Shown: positions 6,847-15,265 of the stretch, piece by piece
Numbering within the stretch: position 1 is the stretch's first letter
Layout: every line of letters starts with the position of its first letter
Source: Microbacterium pumilum
Lineage (GTDB): Bacteria; Actinomycetota; Actinomycetes; Actinomycetales; Microbacteriaceae
NCBI RefSeq assembly: GCF_039530225.1
Contig: NZ_BAAAOH010000001.1
Coordinates: 2,852,001-2,916,000, forward strand
Direction of reading: 5' to 3'
Length of the DNA: 64,000 nucleotides
Program-made: the position numbers and the translations under genes
The notes under the pieces: generated by a model
What the model was told of the DNA's origin: nothing
The model's input: only the letters and a program-made list of their open reading frames with translations
Databases searched by the model: none

Positions 6847-8853
6847 ATGGTCACTGCGACGAATGTCGATGCGAACGCCGTCAACACGATCGCATGGCTG
6901 TCAGCGGGCGAGACCAGCATCGTGGTGCCGGTCTACCAGCGCCAGTATCGGTGGGACATCGGCGGCTGCGAACAGCTGCTCTCCGACATCCGGGATGTCG
7001 CCGCGGCGGGCGAACGCGAGACGCACTTCATCGGCTCGATCCTGTCGACCAGGAGCAACGGCGATGCCTCGGAGCTCGTCCTCATCGACGGGCAGCAGCG
7101 GATCACGACGCTGATGCTGCTCATCGCGGCCCTTCACCACACGGTGCGGACGGATGACCCATCGCTCGCCGCCGAGCTCGAGCGAGTGCTCGTCAGGGCC
7201 GACGATCCGACCCGCACCAAGCTGCGCCCCCATCGCGCGTGGGCGGAGGTGTTCGAGGGCGTCGTCCTCGACCGGAGGCTGCCCGGAGACGAGCCGCGAG
7301 ACTCCCGCTTCGACGACAACTACGCGTTCTTCCGCAGCCAGATCCTCGCCGAAGAAGCACCTCGCATCTGGCGGGGACTGCAGAAGCTCGAGCACGTCGC
7401 GATCTCGCTCGGCGCCGACGCGAACGCGCAGCAGACGTTCGAGAGTCTGAACTCCACCGGCGAGCCGCTTCGCGACCATGAACTGATCCACAACTACGTG
7501 CTGATGGGACTCTCGCACTCCGAGCAGAGCGAGATCGAGGAGTCGTTCTGGATTCCGGTCGAGCAGAACACCGGTGAGTCGATCGGCAGCTTCTGGCGGC
7601 ACTACATGGTCATGTCGACCGGCCGTGAGGTCGCCGTAGCCGGCCCGCGAGGCGTGTACGACGCGTTCCGGCACGAGTTTCCGCGTCTCGACCTCGGTAC
7701 GCTGCGCCGCCACGCGGCGGAGTGGCGGGAGTACTCGGACATCTATCGCGTCCTGCTGGATCCGTCGCAGGAGCGGGATGCCGAGATCCGCCGCCAGCTC
7801 GGCTACGTCAACACGTTCGGTCGAAGCACCTACCCGCTCGTCATGCGGGCATACCGGGATCATGCGCAAGGGATCATCGATCGCGAGTCGTTCGCGCGCA
7901 TCCTCGAGCACATCCAGGCGCTCTTCCTGCGCCGCACGGTCGTCGGCGTCACGACGAACCACCTGGTCGCCCGGCTGTGTCGTGCTCGCGCGGAGGGCAC
8001 CGCGAGTCTCGTGCATGCGATCGCCCGGATCACACCATCTGACGAACGGGTGCGCGTTGCACTCAAGTACGGTGATCTGCCGCACGCCCCATACGTGCTC
8101 GGGCGCCTCGCGGGCGTCGATCGACTCAACGATCTGGAGGTCGAGCACATCTTCCCGCTGTCGCCCGGCAACGCCTGGAGCGGCGACGGGGTTCGTGAGT
8201 GGGCTGACTACAGCGAAGACGAGCAGAACAGTCATCGCGCCCTCGCGCAGACCCTCGGGAACCTGACACTGCTCGAGGAGCCGCTCGCCGAGCGAGCGCT
8301 GGATGCACCTTTCCCTCGGAAGCGCGACTCGATCTACGCACGCAGCGAGGTCGCGGCCACGAGAGAACTCACGGGTGTCGCTGCGTGGGGCACGGCGGCG
8401 ATCGGCGAGCGCACCTCCCGGCTCACCTCCGACTTCGTGCAGATCTGGGAGCGCCCGGCGACCGTCGGAATCGATGACGACGATCTCACGCCGATCCTCG
8501 ACGCGCAGCGACGCCGAGGCTGGCCGCCGGGCTGGCAGCGCGAGTTCGAGTACGTGGAGTATCGCGGCGAGCACTGGGAGGTGCACGACGTCAAGTACCT
8601 CTTCAACCGCGTGTTCAAGCGACTCTGGGCCGACTCGCGCGACGACGTGGTCGCCTTCAGCGCTCGACGCGGCGGGCCGATCTTCGCCGCCCGGGCCTGG
8701 AACGGACAGTGGGATGTCCTCGGTGAGGCGCAGTTCCTGTACATGGGATGGGATTCCAAGTACATGCTGACGGCGGTGCAGGGAGTGCTAGAGGAGGCGG
8801 GCCTCGCACCGGAGGTGTTCGTCAAGTACTCGTACATCGGCGCCGCGATGTGA
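6847..8853 (+). CDS. GmrSD-like DUF262/DUF1524 protein, probable modification-dependent restriction enzyme
   Basis: The 668-residue protein joins an N-terminal DUF262 domain to a DUF1524 HNH-type domain. DUF262 shows VPVYQRQYRWD and the DGQQR motif at residues 81-85; in GmrS and relatives this domain binds and hydrolyses NTP. The nuclease part has EHIFP with H434 and LGNLTLLE. GmrSD-type (type IV) enzymes cut modified phage DNA, and single-chain fusions are common. About 120 further residues at the C-terminus, rich in Trp and Tyr, are not explained by these domains. It stands alone without a methylase, next to a tRNA. The domain call is firm; the anti-phage role is inferred. Confidence 0.8.
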   Translation: MVTATNVDANAVNTIAWLSAGETSIVVPVYQRQYRWDIGGCEQLLSDIRDVAAAGERETHFIGSILSTRSNGDASELVLIDGQQRITTLMLLIAALHHTVRTDDPSLAAELERVLVRADDPTRTKLRPHRAWAEVFEGVVLDRRLPGDEPRDSRFDDNYAFFRSQILAEEAPRIWRGLQKLEHVAISLGADANAQQTFESLNSTGEPLRDHELIHNYVLMGLSHSEQSEIEESFWIPVEQNTGESIGSFWRHYMVMSTGREVAVAGPRGVYDAFRHEFPRLDLGTLRRHAAEWREYSDIYRVLLDPSQERDAEIRRQLGYVNTFGRSTYPLVMRAYRDHAQGIIDRESFARILEHIQALFLRRTVVGVTTNHLVARLCRARAEGTASLVHAIARITPSDERVRVALKYGDLPHAPYVLGRLAGVDRLNDLEVEHIFPLSPGNAWSGDGVREWADYSEDEQNSHRALAQTLGNLTLLEEPLAERALDAPFPRKRDSIYARSEVAATRELTGVAAWGTAAIGERTSRLTSDFVQIWERPATVGIDDDDLTPILDAQRRRGWPPGWQREFEYVEYRGEHWEVHDVKYLFNRVFKRLWADSRDDVVAFSARRGGPIFAARAWNGQWDVLGEAQFLYMGWDSKYMLTAVQGVLEEAGLAPEVFVKYSYIGAAM

Positions 8854-8866
8854 GCATGCTGTCGCG

Positions 8867-8912
8867 CCACGAAGAGACGAGCCGCCCTTTCGGACGGCTC
8901 GTCTCTTCGTGG
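8867..8912. terminator. Long bidirectional terminator hairpin
   Basis: An 18-bp perfect stem (arms 8867-8884 and 8895-8912) separates the GmrSD-like gene from the convergent tRNA gene. The right arm overlaps the last bases of the tRNA 3-prime end. Confidence 0.8.
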
Positions 8913-8983
8913 GGCGGGTGGGACTTGAACCCACGATCGTCGGGTTATGAGCCCGCTGCCTTGACCAGCTTGGCCACCGCCCC
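8910..8983 (-). tRNA. tRNA with CAT anticodon (elongator Met or Ile2)
   Basis: The cloverleaf has a 7-bp acceptor stem (GGGGCGG / CCGCCCC), an anticodon loop CTCATAA and a TTCAAGT T-loop, with discriminator A. CCA is not encoded. The loop is not that of an initiator; from the sequence alone elongator Met and lysidine-modified Ile2 cannot be separated with certainty. Confidence 0.9.
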
Positions 8984-9039
8984 GCGGCAGAAAGCCTATC
9001 GCCTGGCGGGTATTCAGCCGGTCATGCGATGATCGTGCG

Positions 9040-9330
9040 GTGGATGTGATCGCCTGGCTCGTCATCATTGCCGTGCTCACGGTCGCCCTCATCGCGGTCG
9101 GCCTGGCTCCTCGTCTCAAGCGCGACAATCTCCGGCGTCAGCTCGAGGGCGGCGGCGGCTCGTTCGCGGCTGTCGGCATCGGCTTCGATGCGGTCTGGCG
9201 GCCGTCCGCCGAAGATGCTCGCGCGACCTGGGAAGCCCAGGTGGAACTGCCCGCGCCCGCACCGACGCCCGGCGACAAGGGCCGCCTCGAAGAGGGACGC
9301 ATCGTGATCGAGGTCGACCCGCGCGACTGA
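9040..9330 (+). CDS. Small single-pass membrane protein, unknown function
   Basis: The 96-residue protein has one N-terminal transmembrane helix (about residues 3-22, IAWLVIIAVLTVALIAV), then a basic segment and a soluble acidic tail ending in EVDPRD. No known domain is recognised. GTG at 9040 lies 6 nt after GATGAT, a weak -10 match, so the message may be leaderless. It sits between a tRNA and the convergent transporter gene. Codon use is like that of its neighbours, which supports a real gene. Confidence 0.7.
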   Translation: MDVIAWLVIIAVLTVALIAVGLAPRLKRDNLRRQLEGGGGSFAAVGIGFDAVWRPSAEDARATWEAQVELPAPAPTPGDKGRLEEGRIVIEVDPRD

Positions 9331-9342
9331 CTCCGTGCGACG

Positions 9343-10425
9343 TCAGCGGTCCTGACCGTCGCCCTTGTCCTTGACCGGCGGGTCGGGCCAGACCTTCGAG
9401 ACGGCTTCGGTGACGCGGATGGATCCCGTGCTCGGGTGGGCGACATCCGGGCCCCCTGAACTTCCGCGCTGGATCGCATGCTCTTGACTGTTGCTGAGGA
9501 TCTGAGGGTGGTAGCGGGCCAGCTGGAACACCCCCCAGACGGCGACAGCGCCGACGGCGGCGAATGCGAAGTAGACCCAAATGGGGGCGCCGGCTGTCTC
9601 ATTGAGGACGATGAGGCCGATCAGGATGGCGACGATCGGGTCGATGACGGTGAGTCCGGCGATGACGAGATCGGGCGGTCCGGAGGAGTACGCCGTCTGC
9701 ACGAAGTAGGCGCCGACAGCCGCGACGATCAGGAGCGCGGCGAGACAGATGAAGGTGAGCCCCTCGAAGTCGCCGAACTGGATGCGTGTGATCACGACCT
9801 TTGCGAGGGTCGCCACGAAACCGTAGATGACGCCCGCGGCCGTGATGTAGAACAGCGCCCCCATGCGCTTGCGCCGCCAGATCCAGAGGCCGGCGAACAC
9901 CAGAGTGACGACCAGGAGCAGCAGCAGGATCACGATGAGCTGGCGGTCGGAGACAGGAGAGTCGATCGCGTAGAGCGCCGCGATCGTCACGAACACGAAG
10001 ATGCCGCCGACACATGCCGCGATGGCGATGAGCGACCTCCGCGTCGGGCGGTGGCCGCTGATCTGCGCGTTGAGGAGGGTCGTGATGACGAGCGCGATCG
10101 CTCCGAGTGGCTGCACCACGATCAGTGGAGCGTACGAGAGCGCGGCGAGCTGGCACACGATCGCGAGCCCCAGCATGACGGTGCCGACCACCCACGAGGG
10201 CCGGGTGAGCAGGCGCTTCAGCTGTGCGCCGTTGAGGCCGCCCGCGGCGCCAGAGCCGCTCAGCTTCTCGACCTTGGTCACGCCGCGGTGCTGATACTGC
10301 GCGCCGAACGACATGAACACGGCGCCCAGAAGAGCGAGCGGGATGCCGATGAGCAGACCGGGGTTCTGAAACACGCCGACCAGAGTGTCGCCTACGCCCT
10401 CGAGCCCGTCCGCCGTCAACACCAC
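9343..10425 (-). CDS. DMT-type multispanning transporter
   Basis: About 360 residues with roughly nine hydrophobic helices (LLIGIPLALLGAVFMSFGAQ, VGTVMLGLAIVCQLAAL, IAIAACVGGIFVFVTIAAL and so on) form a drug/metabolite-superfamily-like membrane protein; the C-terminal tail is soluble. The cargo is unknown. The start is uncertain: ATG at 10464 would leave only three bases before the divergent def gene, so the GTG codons near 10425 are preferred. The two genes then share a short divergent control region. Confidence 0.7.
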   Translation of the reverse strand: MVLTADGLEGVGDTLVGVFQNPGLLIGIPLALLGAVFMSFGAQYQHRGVTKVEKLSGSGAAGGLNGAQLKRLLTRPSWVVGTVMLGLAIVCQLAALSYAPLIVVQPLGAIALVITTLLNAQISGHRPTRRSLIAIAACVGGIFVFVTIAALYAIDSPVSDRQLIVILLLLLVVTLVFAGLWIWRRKRMGALFYITAAGVIYGFVATLAKVVITRIQFGDFEGLTFICLAALLIVAAVGAYFVQTAYSSGPPDLVIAGLTVIDPIVAILIGLIVLNETAGAPIWVYFAFAAVGAVAVWGVFQLARYHPQILSNSQEHAIQRGSSGGPDVAHPSTGSIRVTEAVSKVWPDPPVKDKGDGQDR

Positions 10426-10455
10426 GTTTCGACCATAGCCGCCGATGTCGATCGC

Positions 10456-10461
10456 TAGGCT
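10456..10461 (+). promoter_or_regulatory. -10 box of a leaderless def transcript
   Basis: TAGGCT ends exactly 6 nt before the def GTG at 10468, and no ribosome binding site is present. Confidence 0.65.
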
Positions 10462-10467
10462 CATTGC

Positions 10468-11034
10468 GTGGCCGTTCTGCCGATTCGCATCATGGGTGAC
10501 CCCGTCCTTCACGCTCCTGCCGCACCGGTCGGAGACATCACCGACGACATCCGTTCTCTCGTCGCCGATATGTTCGAGACGATGGATGCCGCGCCCGGCG
10601 TGGGCCTCGCGGCTCCGCAGGTCGGTGTGTCGCTGCGGATCTACACCTACAACTACGCCGACGACGACGGTGTGCCGTGGCGCGGCGTGCTCATCGATCC
10701 GGAGCTGTGGATGCGGCCGCTCGAGCCGGGCGCCCCGGACCCCGACGAAGAGTCGGAGGGGTGCCTCTCGTTCCCCGGTGAGCGGTTCCCGCTCCGCCGA
10801 TCCGAGTCGGTGCTGGTGACCGGTACGGACCTCGACGGGGAGCCGGTCCGCATCGAGGTGGACGGCTGGCGAGCACGCATCATGCAGCACGAGTTCGACC
10901 ACCTGGACGGCGTGCTCTACGTCGATCGACTCGACGACTCGGACTGGAAGACGGCGCAGAAGATCGCTCGCAAGCGGGGTTGGGGCCGTCCCGGTCAGGC
11001 GTGGACTCCTGGCGTCGACGCCATCGAACCCTGA
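10468..11034 (+). CDS. def: Peptide deformylase
   Basis: This metalloenzyme removes the N-formyl group from new proteins. All three family motifs are present in the 188-residue protein: GVGLAAPQVG (motif 1), EGCLSFPG with the metal-binding Cys (motif 2) and QHEFDHLDG with the metal-binding histidines and catalytic Glu (motif 3). GTG at 10468 has no ribosome binding site but lies 6 nt after TAGGCT. It is a single-gene unit closed by a hairpin before tRNA-Asn. Confidence 0.95.
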   Translation: MAVLPIRIMGDPVLHAPAAPVGDITDDIRSLVADMFETMDAAPGVGLAAPQVGVSLRIYTYNYADDDGVPWRGVLIDPELWMRPLEPGAPDPDEESEGCLSFPGERFPLRRSESVLVTGTDLDGEPVRIEVDGWRARIMQHEFDHLDGVLYVDRLDDSDWKTAQKIARKRGWGRPGQAWTPGVDAIEP

Positions 11035-11050
11035 CCGCCGCGCAAACGAA

Positions 11051-11082
11051 GAACGGCCCAGGAGTGGAGTCCTGAGCCGTTC
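11051..11082. terminator. Bidirectional terminator between def and tRNA-Asn
   Basis: GAACGGC (11051-11057) pairs with GCCGTTC (11076-11082), and an inner CAGGA/TCCTG pairing extends the stem. Confidence 0.75.
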
Positions 11083-11083
11083 G

Positions 11084-11156
11084 CTCCCCGGCTTGGACTC
11101 GAACCAAGAACCTATCGGTTAACAGCCGATTGCTCTGCCAATTGAGCTACCGAGGA
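11084..11156 (-). tRNA. tRNA-Asn (GTT)
   Basis: The cloverleaf has acceptor arms TCCTCGG and CCGGGGA, anticodon loop CTGTTAA (GTT), T-loop TTCGAGT and discriminator G. CCA is not encoded. Confidence 0.95.
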
Positions 11157-11218
11157 TCATGCCCGCTCGCGTGGGCAACCCGACTATGTTATCAAAGCCG
11201 GGGGTGTGCTCGTGCACG

Positions 11219-12007
11219 TCACGAGGTGATCAGCCGCCTGTCGGCCTCCCCGCTGGGCGTCCACAGCAGGTCGCTGGTGCCGTGTCCGTAAGCGATCGCG
11301 TGCCCGCCGCGCAGCAGCAGCACATCCGCATCGAGTTCGCGCACCACCTCGACCTCGTTGGTCACGATGAGCGCCGACATCCCGTACTCACGCCGACGGC
11401 GGATGATGGCGTCGCGCGCCGCCTTGCGGACTTCGACATCCATGTTCGAGAACGGCTCGTCGGCGATGAAGATTCGTGGCTGCAGCACGAGCGAGCGCGC
11501 GAACGCGACGCGCTGCCGCATGCCGGCGCTGAGTTCGTAGGGGTATTTCGCCGCGGCGCCGAGCGGCAGCATCAGCTCATCGAGAAGCGTGGCCACCCGC
11601 ACGGCGAGTGCTCGCTGGTTGACGTGGCGATCGCGACTGGTGATCGGCTCGCCGATCACCTCCGAGACCGTCTGGCGCGCAGGCAGGGACGCACCCGCGG
11701 ACTGCGCCAGATGCCCGGTCACGTAGGCCAGATACCGGTGGTCGCGCCCCGGTCGTCGCGCGCGGACGCCCTCCACGAGCGCGTCGCCGCCGACCACGGC
11801 GAGTCCCATCTCGTCCGTGCCCGCGAGGACTGTGGCGAGGCTGGATTTGCCGGAGCCGGTGGGACCCATGACCGCAAGAGTCCCGGCGTGCGGCAGCACG
11901 AACGACACACCGTCGATGACTCGCTGAGCCGGGCCACCGCGGGTCGCGCGGGCGATCGACAGATCCACGCAGCGGATCGCCACGTCGGCCTCTCTTCGTC
12001 GAGCCAT
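11219..12007 (-). CDS. Orphan ABC transporter ATP-binding protein
   Basis: The 262-residue ATPase has Walker A GPTGSGKSS, a signature motif altered to LSAGM (usually LSGGQ), and Walker B IFIADEP. No permease or binding protein lies beside it, so its partner must be elsewhere or it works with a shared permease. An AGGA site lies 7 nt before the ATG. It follows tRNA-Asn on the same strand and is separated from dnaG by 51 bp. The substrate cannot be told. Confidence 0.85.
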   Translation of the reverse strand: MARRREADVAIRCVDLSIARATRGGPAQRVIDGVSFVLPHAGTLAVMGPTGSGKSSLATVLAGTDEMGLAVVGGDALVEGVRARRPGRDHRYLAYVTGHLAQSAGASLPARQTVSEVIGEPITSRDRHVNQRALAVRVATLLDELMLPLGAAAKYPYELSAGMRQRVAFARSLVLQPRIFIADEPFSNMDVEVRKAARDAIIRRRREYGMSALIVTNEVEVVRELDADVLLLRGGHAIAYGHGTSDLLWTPSGEADRRLITS

Positions 12008-12058
12008 ATGCTCATCCTGGCGTGCGCGGGCGCCAGAAGCCAGCCGGACGCTCGGATG

Positions 12059-13897
12059 TCATGCGTCAGCGGCGAGACTCTGGCGTTCGACGTCGAGTTC
12101 GCGCAGGCGCAGACGGATGACGCGACCCTCCGTCGAGCCGGCGGCGACCCGCTGGATCGCGCCCAGCAGCTCAGCCTTCTCTCGGTCGAGCGTGCGGGCG
12201 ACCAGTCGCCGTGCCAGGTCCGCCGTCGATGCCACGGCTGCCTCGTCGGTGAGAGCCGGGAAGTCGGTGGTCAGCAGTTCGGCCGCGAGAGAGCGGTAGG
12301 GCTCGCGCACCGAACCCACGGCATCCGCAGCCCAACCGGGCCGAGAGATATCGGGAGCCGAGTTCACCGCCTCGCGCACGGCATCGAGTGCCGGATGCCG
12401 GAACGGCAGACTCACGGCACGCCGGAGCAGGGCGTCGTCGATACGATGACCGAACTGGAGGAATCCCATCAGCGCATCGCGCTCGAGCGCGACATCCGCC
12501 GCCTTCGGCAGTGACGCGATCGTCACCCGGGTCGGGCCCTCGTCGTCTGTCGAGACCGGCGTCGCCTCGCGGGTCGGGCCGCCGCGGCCGGCCCGCTCCA
12601 CTTCGCGCCGCACGTCCTCGGTGTCGAGGCCGAGCCGCCGGGCGAGCACCCGAACGTATTCGGGCTGGAGGAGCGGGTCGCGCAGCTCCGCGACGACGGG
12701 CGCCGCGGCTCGCAGGGCGCCCACGCGTCCTTCGACGCTGGCGAAGTCGTAGCCCGAGATCCGCTGGTCGATCACGAACTCCACCATCGGCACCTTGAGC
12801 TCCATCAGGGCGCGAACGGCGCCGTCGCCGCGCTGCAGTCTCAGGTCGCACGGATCGAGACCCTCGGGACCGGTGGCGACATACGTCTGGGCATTGAAGC
12901 GCTTGGCGTCCGCGAAGGCCCGGAGCGCCGCCTTCTGGCCCGCGGCATCCGGATCGAACGTGAACACCACCTCACCGGCGGTCGAGTCGTCGCCCATGAC
13001 ACGGCGCAGCACCGTGATGTGATCGGATCCGAATGCCGTGCCGCATGTGGCGATCGCCGTCGTGATCCCGGCGAGATGGCACGCCATCACGTCGGTGTAG
13101 CCCTCGACGACCACGACGCGGTGCTCGCGCGAGATGTCGCGTTTGGCGAGGTCGAGCCCGTAGAGCACCTGCGCCTTCTTGTAGATCGTGGTCTCGGGCG
13201 TGTTGAGGTACTTCGGGCCGTTGTCATCGTCGTACAGCCGCCGCGCGCCGAAGCCGATCACCTGGCCCGTGACATCGCGGATCGGCCAGATGACGCGGCC
13301 ACGGAACCGGTCGTAGACCCCCCGCTGTCCCTGCGACACGAGCCCGGCCGCGGTGAGCTCGTCGTCGGAGAAGCCCGCAGAGCGCATCGCGGAGTGCATT
13401 CCGGACCAGCCCTTCGGTGCATAGCCCACGCCGAAGTGCGCCGCGGCGCCGGCGTCGAATCCACGCTCTCCGAGAAAGCTCCGGGCGGCGACAGCCTCGG
13501 ATGTGGCGAGCTGCGACCGGAAGAACTCCGCCGCAGCGGCGTTGGCGGCGTACAGGCGCGTGCGACCGCTGTTGTCGGGAGTTGCTCCCCCGTCCTCGTA
13601 GTGCAGCGAGTATCCGATGCGCGCGGCCAGCCGCTCGACCGCCTCGGTGAACGAAAGATGGTCCATCTGGCGGAGGAACGAGTAGACATCGCCCGACTCG
13701 CCGCACCCGAAGCAGTGATAGAACCCCGCCTGCGGGCGCACGTTGAAGCTCGGGCTGCGCTCGTCGTGGAAGGGGCACAGACCCTTCATCGCGCCCACGC
13801 CGGCGCTCTTGAGGGCGACCCGTTCCCCGATGATGTCGGCGATGTCGGTGCGCGCCTTCACCTCGTCGACATCGGCCTGCCTGATGCGTCCGGCCAT
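12059..13897 (-). CDS. dnaG: DNA primase
   Basis: DnaG makes the RNA primers for replication. The 612-residue protein begins with a CHC2 zinc ribbon (CPFHDERSPSF then YHCFGCGESGDV, residues about 40-70), followed by a primase core with a Toprim region (VVVEGYTDV) and a C-terminal helicase-binding region. The start ATG at 13897 shares one base with the dgt stop (TGATG), so translation is coupled. The dusB-dgt-dnaG order is common in actinobacteria. Confidence 0.96.
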   Translation of the reverse strand: MAGRIRQADVDEVKARTDIADIIGERVALKSAGVGAMKGLCPFHDERSPSFNVRPQAGFYHCFGCGESGDVYSFLRQMDHLSFTEAVERLAARIGYSLHYEDGGATPDNSGRTRLYAANAAAAEFFRSQLATSEAVAARSFLGERGFDAGAAAHFGVGYAPKGWSGMHSAMRSAGFSDDELTAAGLVSQGQRGVYDRFRGRVIWPIRDVTGQVIGFGARRLYDDDNGPKYLNTPETTIYKKAQVLYGLDLAKRDISREHRVVVVEGYTDVMACHLAGITTAIATCGTAFGSDHITVLRRVMGDDSTAGEVVFTFDPDAAGQKAALRAFADAKRFNAQTYVATGPEGLDPCDLRLQRGDGAVRALMELKVPMVEFVIDQRISGYDFASVEGRVGALRAAAPVVAELRDPLLQPEYVRVLARRLGLDTEDVRREVERAGRGGPTREATPVSTDDEGPTRVTIASLPKAADVALERDALMGFLQFGHRIDDALLRRAVSLPFRHPALDAVREAVNSAPDISRPGWAADAVGSVREPYRSLAAELLTTDFPALTDEAAVASTADLARRLVARTLDREKAELLGAIQRVAAGSTEGRVIRLRLRELDVERQSLAADA

Positions 13898-15246
13898 CAG
13901 AAGCCCTCGAGCGGTTCGGGGAGCGCGTGCAGGGCGGGCGGCACAGGGCGGATCCCCGGCATCCAGATCCCCAGCCCGGCGACATCGACCTCGCCGACGA
14001 GCCGTTGGTGCCAGGCGATCGCGAAGCGGTCGGTCAGGCTTGCCACCTGATCGACGACGACGCGCCGACGGGCGGCGTCCGTCCCGGCGACGGCGAAGTC
14101 CTCGCTGTGGATCGTGTCGAGGTTCTCGGGCATCTCCCACAGCGCCGACGCGAGCCGCTTGATCACGCGACGCTGCTCCCTGTAGATGCTCTTGCGCCCC
14201 TCGATGGAGACGACGAATGCGCCGATCGTCCCCTTGAGAACCGCCATCTCGGCCTCGATGACGTGCGGCACGACGACGTGCCCACGGTAGCGGGTGAGGA
14301 CGGGGCCGGCATATGCCTCGCGCGTGGCCGCGGTCGCGGCACGCGCGAAACGGCCGATCAGGTCGGACGTCAGGTTCTTCAGGTGGCCGAGCGCCGCCCG
14401 TGAGCCGTCGAAGCTCTGGATCCATTCCGGAAGCCGCATGAGTCGGTACAGGGCATCGGCCAGCTCGTCTCGCGTGAAGTCGTAGCCGACCCACGCCTGA
14501 ATCGCGCTCAGCAGCGCCTGGTGCTCGCGGACGTCTGAGAGCCGCTGCGGGTCGAGGTAGCGGTTCACGACCGCATCCTCGAAGTCGTGAACGGAGTAGG
14601 CGATGTCGTCGGCGAGGTCCATGACCTCGGCCTCGATGCATCGGACGCGCCCAGGTGCGCCCTCGCGCATCCAGCGGAAGACCTCTTCGTCCTCGGGGTA
14701 TACGCCGAACTTGTTGCGTCCGCTCGCATCGGGAACCGGATGCTCTGCCGTCCACGGATACTTGCACGTCGCGTCGAGGCTGGCACGGGTGAGGTTCAGC
14801 CCGAAGGCGCGGCCCGAGGCATCGACCACCTTCGGTTCGAGCCGCGTCACGATCCGAAGGGTCTGCGCGTTGCCCTCGAACCCACCGATGTCTTCGGCCC
14901 AGTCGTTCAGTGCTCGCTCGCCATTGTGCCCGAACGGCGGGTGGCCGAGGTCATGACTCAGACACGCGGTGTCGACGACGTCAGGCGCGAGGCGCAGCTC
15001 GGTCGCGAGCTCGCGACCGACCTGGGCGACCTCGAGGGAGTGGGTCAGGCGATTGCGCGCGAAGTCCGCGGGGCTCGCGGGACTCAGCACCTGGGTCTTG
15101 GCGGCGAGCCGCCGCAGCGCAGCCGAATGCAGGACTCGCGCGCGGTCGCGGGCGAAGTGATCGCGCTGCGAGCGGTGGTGTTCCCGATGGAAGCGCTCGA
15201 CATCCTCGTCGTCATAGCCTGCGGGTCGCTCCGCCGCGAATCCCAT
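13897..15246 (-). CDS. dgt: Deoxyguanosinetriphosphate triphosphohydrolase-like HD protein
   Basis: The 449-residue HD-domain enzyme is predicted to split dNTPs to deoxynucleosides and triphosphate. Key motifs are RNRLTHSLEVAQ (metal His) and CLSHDLGHPPFGHNGE (HD pair and catalytic region). ATG at 15246 is chosen; in-frame GTG codons at 15252 and 15276 are alternatives, the latter overlapping the dusB stop. It lies between dusB and dnaG in one transcription unit and may adjust dNTP supply. Confidence 0.9.
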   Translation of the reverse strand: MGFAAERPAGYDDEDVERFHREHHRSQRDHFARDRARVLHSAALRRLAAKTQVLSPASPADFARNRLTHSLEVAQVGRELATELRLAPDVVDTACLSHDLGHPPFGHNGERALNDWAEDIGGFEGNAQTLRIVTRLEPKVVDASGRAFGLNLTRASLDATCKYPWTAEHPVPDASGRNKFGVYPEDEEVFRWMREGAPGRVRCIEAEVMDLADDIAYSVHDFEDAVVNRYLDPQRLSDVREHQALLSAIQAWVGYDFTRDELADALYRLMRLPEWIQSFDGSRAALGHLKNLTSDLIGRFARAATAATREAYAGPVLTRYRGHVVVPHVIEAEMAVLKGTIGAFVVSIEGRKSIYREQRRVIKRLASALWEMPENLDTIHSEDFAVAGTDAARRRVVVDQVASLTDRFAIAWHQRLVGEVDVAGLGIWMPGIRPVPPALHALPEPLEGF

Positions 15247-15265
15247 CGCCACGGAGGCGTCGCCG

